Positions 61,854-64,000 of a DNA stretch of 64,000 bases are shown here, piece after piece; the first letter of the stretch is position 1; each line of letters begins with the position of its first letter. The notes beneath the pieces are model-generated. The model saw only the letters and a list, made by a program, of their open reading frames with translations. It did not search any database and was not told where the DNA came from. The stretch lies in contig NZ_CP011454.1 of the NCBI RefSeq assembly GCF_000695095.2, positions 3,472,001 to 3,536,000 on the forward strand, given 5' to 3'. This DNA comes from Gemmatimonas phototrophica. GTDB lineage: Bacteria > Gemmatimonadota > Gemmatimonadetes > Gemmatimonadales > Gemmatimonadaceae. Both the position numbers and the translations under genes were made by a program.

Positions 61854-63170
61854 CTACTTGATCAACCAAATCCGCTGATTCGTGGGGTAGAGCCACTCTA
61901 CTCCACGGTCGGTCACGAGGGCGTCGTCTTCGAGGGGAATACGCACCTTGGCACCGCCCCAGTCGGGGTTGGGGGTCCACGCAAACAGTTCAATCGAAAA
62001 CGGATTGAACGGCTTGATGTTGAAGGTCATCTGCCGCGGGTTGAACCAGGCGATACTGGGGCCGCTGCCGTGGCCACGATCGCCCACGCTGTGGCAGCCG
62101 ATGTTCACCTCGACCTTGTCGTCGGTACCGACTTCGTTGAAGGTGCCCTGCATGCGGAATCCACCCTTGGTGATCTCCGCACGGAGCTGCTCCACCATGG
62201 CGCCCGCTGTTGGACCGGGCTTGATGGTGCGGTGAATGATCTCGCGTACCTTCAGCGCGTTATCAAACGCGGTCTGAATGCCCTTGGGCGCGGCGGTCTC
62301 ACCGGGCTTGAGCACGTAGGCCATACGCTTCACATCGGTCCACGTGTTCAGATAGCCCACACCCCAGTCAATTATGAGCAGGTCGCCGCGCTGAATGATG
62401 CGGCCATTGCTGGTCGCCTCAATGCCCTTGGGGCCGGTGATATACACACTCGGCATATCGAAGCTCGAGCCCAGCCCGCGCTGCTGCAGCTGGTCCATCA
62501 TCCACCACGCCACATCTTCCAGCGTGGTCACGCCTGGCGTGATGACTTCGTTGCTGAGCGCACGTTCGGCGATGCGCCGTGAGAGCTCACCGGCCTCGCC
62601 GAGTGCCACCACCTGCGAGATGGGGAACCCCGAGCGATAGTCGCTCACCACCTTTTCGCTGCTCACCAGACGTGACGCGAGATCGGGGCCAATCTCTTTC
62701 ACGAGGCGATCGTATGATGTTTTGGACAACCCGTCGGCGGCGCCCACCTCTTCCGACATGTTGATGGCAATGCGCTTGGGATTGCGCTCGGTGATGAACG
62801 CCTTGAGGTTGGCCAGCGCCAACACCCGGTCGTACACCTTGCACCCTTCCAGCATGCCACCACTGGCACCAATCGCAATGCGCTCAATGCGGTCACCACC
62901 ACGATCGGTGAAGATGTAGTAGCCCACACTCCCCACGTAGCCGCGCCCGAAGTCTTCGTACATCGGGTCGAACTGATTCTCCTTCTGCATCGTGATCCAC
63001 ATATCCACGCCGTTGTCGCGCAGGGCGCCAGGCAGGATCTTGTCGAACTTGTCACGACGAATCTGACAGAGCCGTTCCCACCGGACCTTGGCGGGCTCCG
63101 CGGCGGCCTGAGCGTGGACGAGCACTGGGGCGCAGAGCGCGGCAAAGACGAGGGCAAGTGAGGGTCGCAT
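61854..63170 (-). CDS. M24 family Xaa-Pro peptidase-like protein, exported
   Basis: A 438-residue protein with a signal peptide (LALVFAALCAPVLVHAQ). The C-terminal pita-bread fold has all five metal ligands of M24 peptidases: Asp in LIIDWGVG, Asp in TWTDVKRMAY, His in RGHGSGPS, Glu in FSIELFAW and Glu in VRIPLEDDALVT. It should remove N-terminal residues next to proline in the periplasm. Its stop faces the OsmC gene with a three-base gap (convergent). LIR-A copy 3 lies upstream of its start. Confidence 0.9.
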   Translation of the reverse strand: MRPSLALVFAALCAPVLVHAQAAAEPAKVRWERLCQIRRDKFDKILPGALRDNGVDMWITMQKENQFDPMYEDFGRGYVGSVGYYIFTDRGGDRIERIAIGASGGMLEGCKVYDRVLALANLKAFITERNPKRIAINMSEEVGAADGLSKTSYDRLVKEIGPDLASRLVSSEKVVSDYRSGFPISQVVALGEAGELSRRIAERALSNEVITPGVTTLEDVAWWMMDQLQQRGLGSSFDMPSVYITGPKGIEATSNGRIIQRGDLLIIDWGVGYLNTWTDVKRMAYVLKPGETAAPKGIQTAFDNALKVREIIHRTIKPGPTAGAMVEQLRAEITKGGFRMQGTFNEVGTDDKVEVNIGCHSVGDRGHGSGPSIAWFNPRQMTFNIKPFNPFSIELFAWTPNPDWGGAKVRIPLEDDALVTDRGVEWLYPTNQRIWLIK

Positions 63171-63232
63171 GCTCGGGAAGATGCCTGTGGACCCGCCCGG
63201 CGCAAGGACCCTCTAACTGCGGCGAGAGGGGC

Positions 63233-63514
63233 GGGACGGAGAGGTCTGAGGTCGGACTTTCGAGGTGCGATGGATATCGAGTGTGAGAGGCCAGATAAAA
63301 GCGAGCTGAGAAGTCCGAGTGCTGGCGTCTGCTCGTATGTGCCCCTCACGGGCCTTGGGTAACCACGGGGACGGCCGCTGTTCCAGCGGCGTCCGTGGGG
63401 GGCACATTCGTGCGGAGGCCACTACTCGCAGCTCTCACTGTCGTCGTTATCTCGACCCTCTCACATTCGATATCCATCGCACCTCGATAGTCCGACCTCG
63501 GACCTCCCCGTCCC
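63233..63514. repeat. LIR-A dispersed long inverted repeat, copy 3
   Basis: Outer arms of 48 bp (63233-63280 and 63467-63514) are reverse complements with three mismatches. Inside are the family landmarks CGAGGTGCGATGGATATCGA (63261-63280), CGAGTGCTGGCGTCTGC (63316-63332) and the core hairpin GGACGGCCGCTG / CAGCGGCGTCC (63369-63394). The outermost arm sequence differs from copy 2 but is complementary within this copy. It lies between the M24 peptidase start and the partial hydrolase stop, both minus strand. Confidence 0.85.
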
Positions 63515-63558
63515 ATTTCTGAGAGCGGTCGTCTCACTTCTGGCGCGAGACTATGGCA

Positions 63559-64000
63559 TCAGTTGGCGATGCTGCCCTGCGCCATGCGGTCGAGCACGGA
63601 GCTGACGAGTGCCCGCACTACTTCGGGGCGATTGGGTTGCACGTGTGGGCCCGCCATCCACACCATCGACTTGGGCTGTTCCGCCGCGGCGTACAGCGCG
63701 TCAACGGCCGTCCGCGGCAATCGCTCATCGTTGGCGGCATTGATCATCGCAAACGGGCGTGGGGCAATACGGGCCACCCACTTTTCCGGTGTGAGGTAAT
63801 GCCCGCCCACAATAACGTCGGCGAGCGTACCAGCCAGCGGCGCGAAGACCGCCGGCATGGATTCGCGCGCATTGTGCGCGAGGAGCTCTCTCGTTCGACC
63901 GGCACCATGCACACTCCACACATGCGTGATGCGCCTATCCAGCGCCGCGGCGACCGTCATGAACGGAGTGCCCAGGCTTGCCCCAACGCCATGCACTTCG
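63559..64000 (-). CDS. Alpha/beta hydrolase (5' part outside window)
   Basis: About 147 C-terminal residues are visible; the frame remains open at the right edge. It includes a nucleophile elbow GVGASLG (Ser) near the edge, followed by RRITHVWSVHGAGR, then RIAPRPFAMINAANDERLPR, the usual position of the acid residue, and a late His in MAGPHVQP. This fits the C-terminal half of an alpha/beta hydrolase (esterase or dienelactone-hydrolase-like). The substrate cannot be inferred. Confidence 0.75.
   Translation of the reverse strand, partial: EVHGVGASLGTPFMTVAAALDRRITHVWSVHGAGRTRELLAHNARESMPAVFAPLAGTLADVIVGGHYLTPEKWVARIAPRPFAMINAANDERLPRTAVDALYAAAEQPKSMVWMAGPHVQPNRPEVVRALVSSVLDRMAQGSIAN

Overview
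The window is GC-rich, densely coded bacterial chromosome. Gene content suggests a Gemmatimonadota (Gemmatimonas-like) Gram-negative aerobe: many secreted peptidases with N-terminal signal peptides (M1, M14, M24, S9), DUF4412, DUF2911 and DUF6702 proteins, a TonB-type protein, a Wza-like SLBB exporter, an outer-membrane beta-barrel, a B12-dependent ribonucleotide reductase and a cyanophycin locus. This assignment is inferred from gene content; there is no rRNA gene to confirm it, and I found no tRNA, CRISPR array, insertion sequence or prophage.

Layout. 1-5 kb: partial SPFH lipoprotein, a GNAT-aminotransferase fusion, and a hemH-hemA pair (ferrochelatase with a predicted [2Fe-2S] centre, then glutamyl-tRNA reductase). 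5-16 kb: class A penicillin-binding protein divergent from glutamine-dependent NAD synthetase; a HupE / M1 peptidase / DUF6702 operon; a YpfJ-type peptidase - creatininase - membrane protein operon; an HNH nuclease coupled to a 25-residue membrane peptide. 16-24 kb: HIT protein, fused branched-chain 2-oxoacid dehydrogenase E1, nucleotide-sugar dehydratase and SLBB exporter. 24-32 kb: DUF4412 protein, a YtrA-type GntR regulator with its ABC transporter, a divergent PadR unit, an S9 peptidase, and a decayed cupredoxin-like gene. 33-36 kb: cobalamin riboswitch and nrdJ. 36-43 kb: cyanophycin metabolism (cphB, cphA, a second Mur-ligase-type protein, and divergent iadA). 43-54 kb: M14 peptidase, VTT protein, TonB-like protein, a cyanophycinase-like lipoprotein, dihaem cytochrome c plus amidase, and a beta-barrel protein. 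54-64 kb: frameshifted metallo-beta-lactamase-fold gene, DUF2911, HNH nuclease, htpX, ferredoxin, rhodanese, OsmC, M24 peptidase and a partial alpha/beta hydrolase.

How genes work together. The clearest pathway is cyanophycin: CphA builds the Asp-Arg polymer, CphB cuts it to beta-Asp-Arg dipeptides, and IadA splits those. A tightly linked CphA-like Mur ligase without an ATP-grasp domain is the unexplained partner. NrdJ sits under a B12 riboswitch, which is unusual wiring for an enzyme that needs B12.

The most distinctive non-coding content is a set of long, nearly perfect inverted repeats between genes. One family (called LIR-A here) occurs three times, near 5.2, 15.2 and 63.4 kb, always between two minus-strand genes. 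It has a conserved core, but the outer arms differ between copies while remaining self-complementary within each copy. Five further intergenic hairpins (B to F) are each built of short tandem units mirrored on both arms, mostly at convergent gene ends. A second recurring signal is a -10 box exactly 6 bases before the start codon at four genes, which suggests leaderless transcripts.
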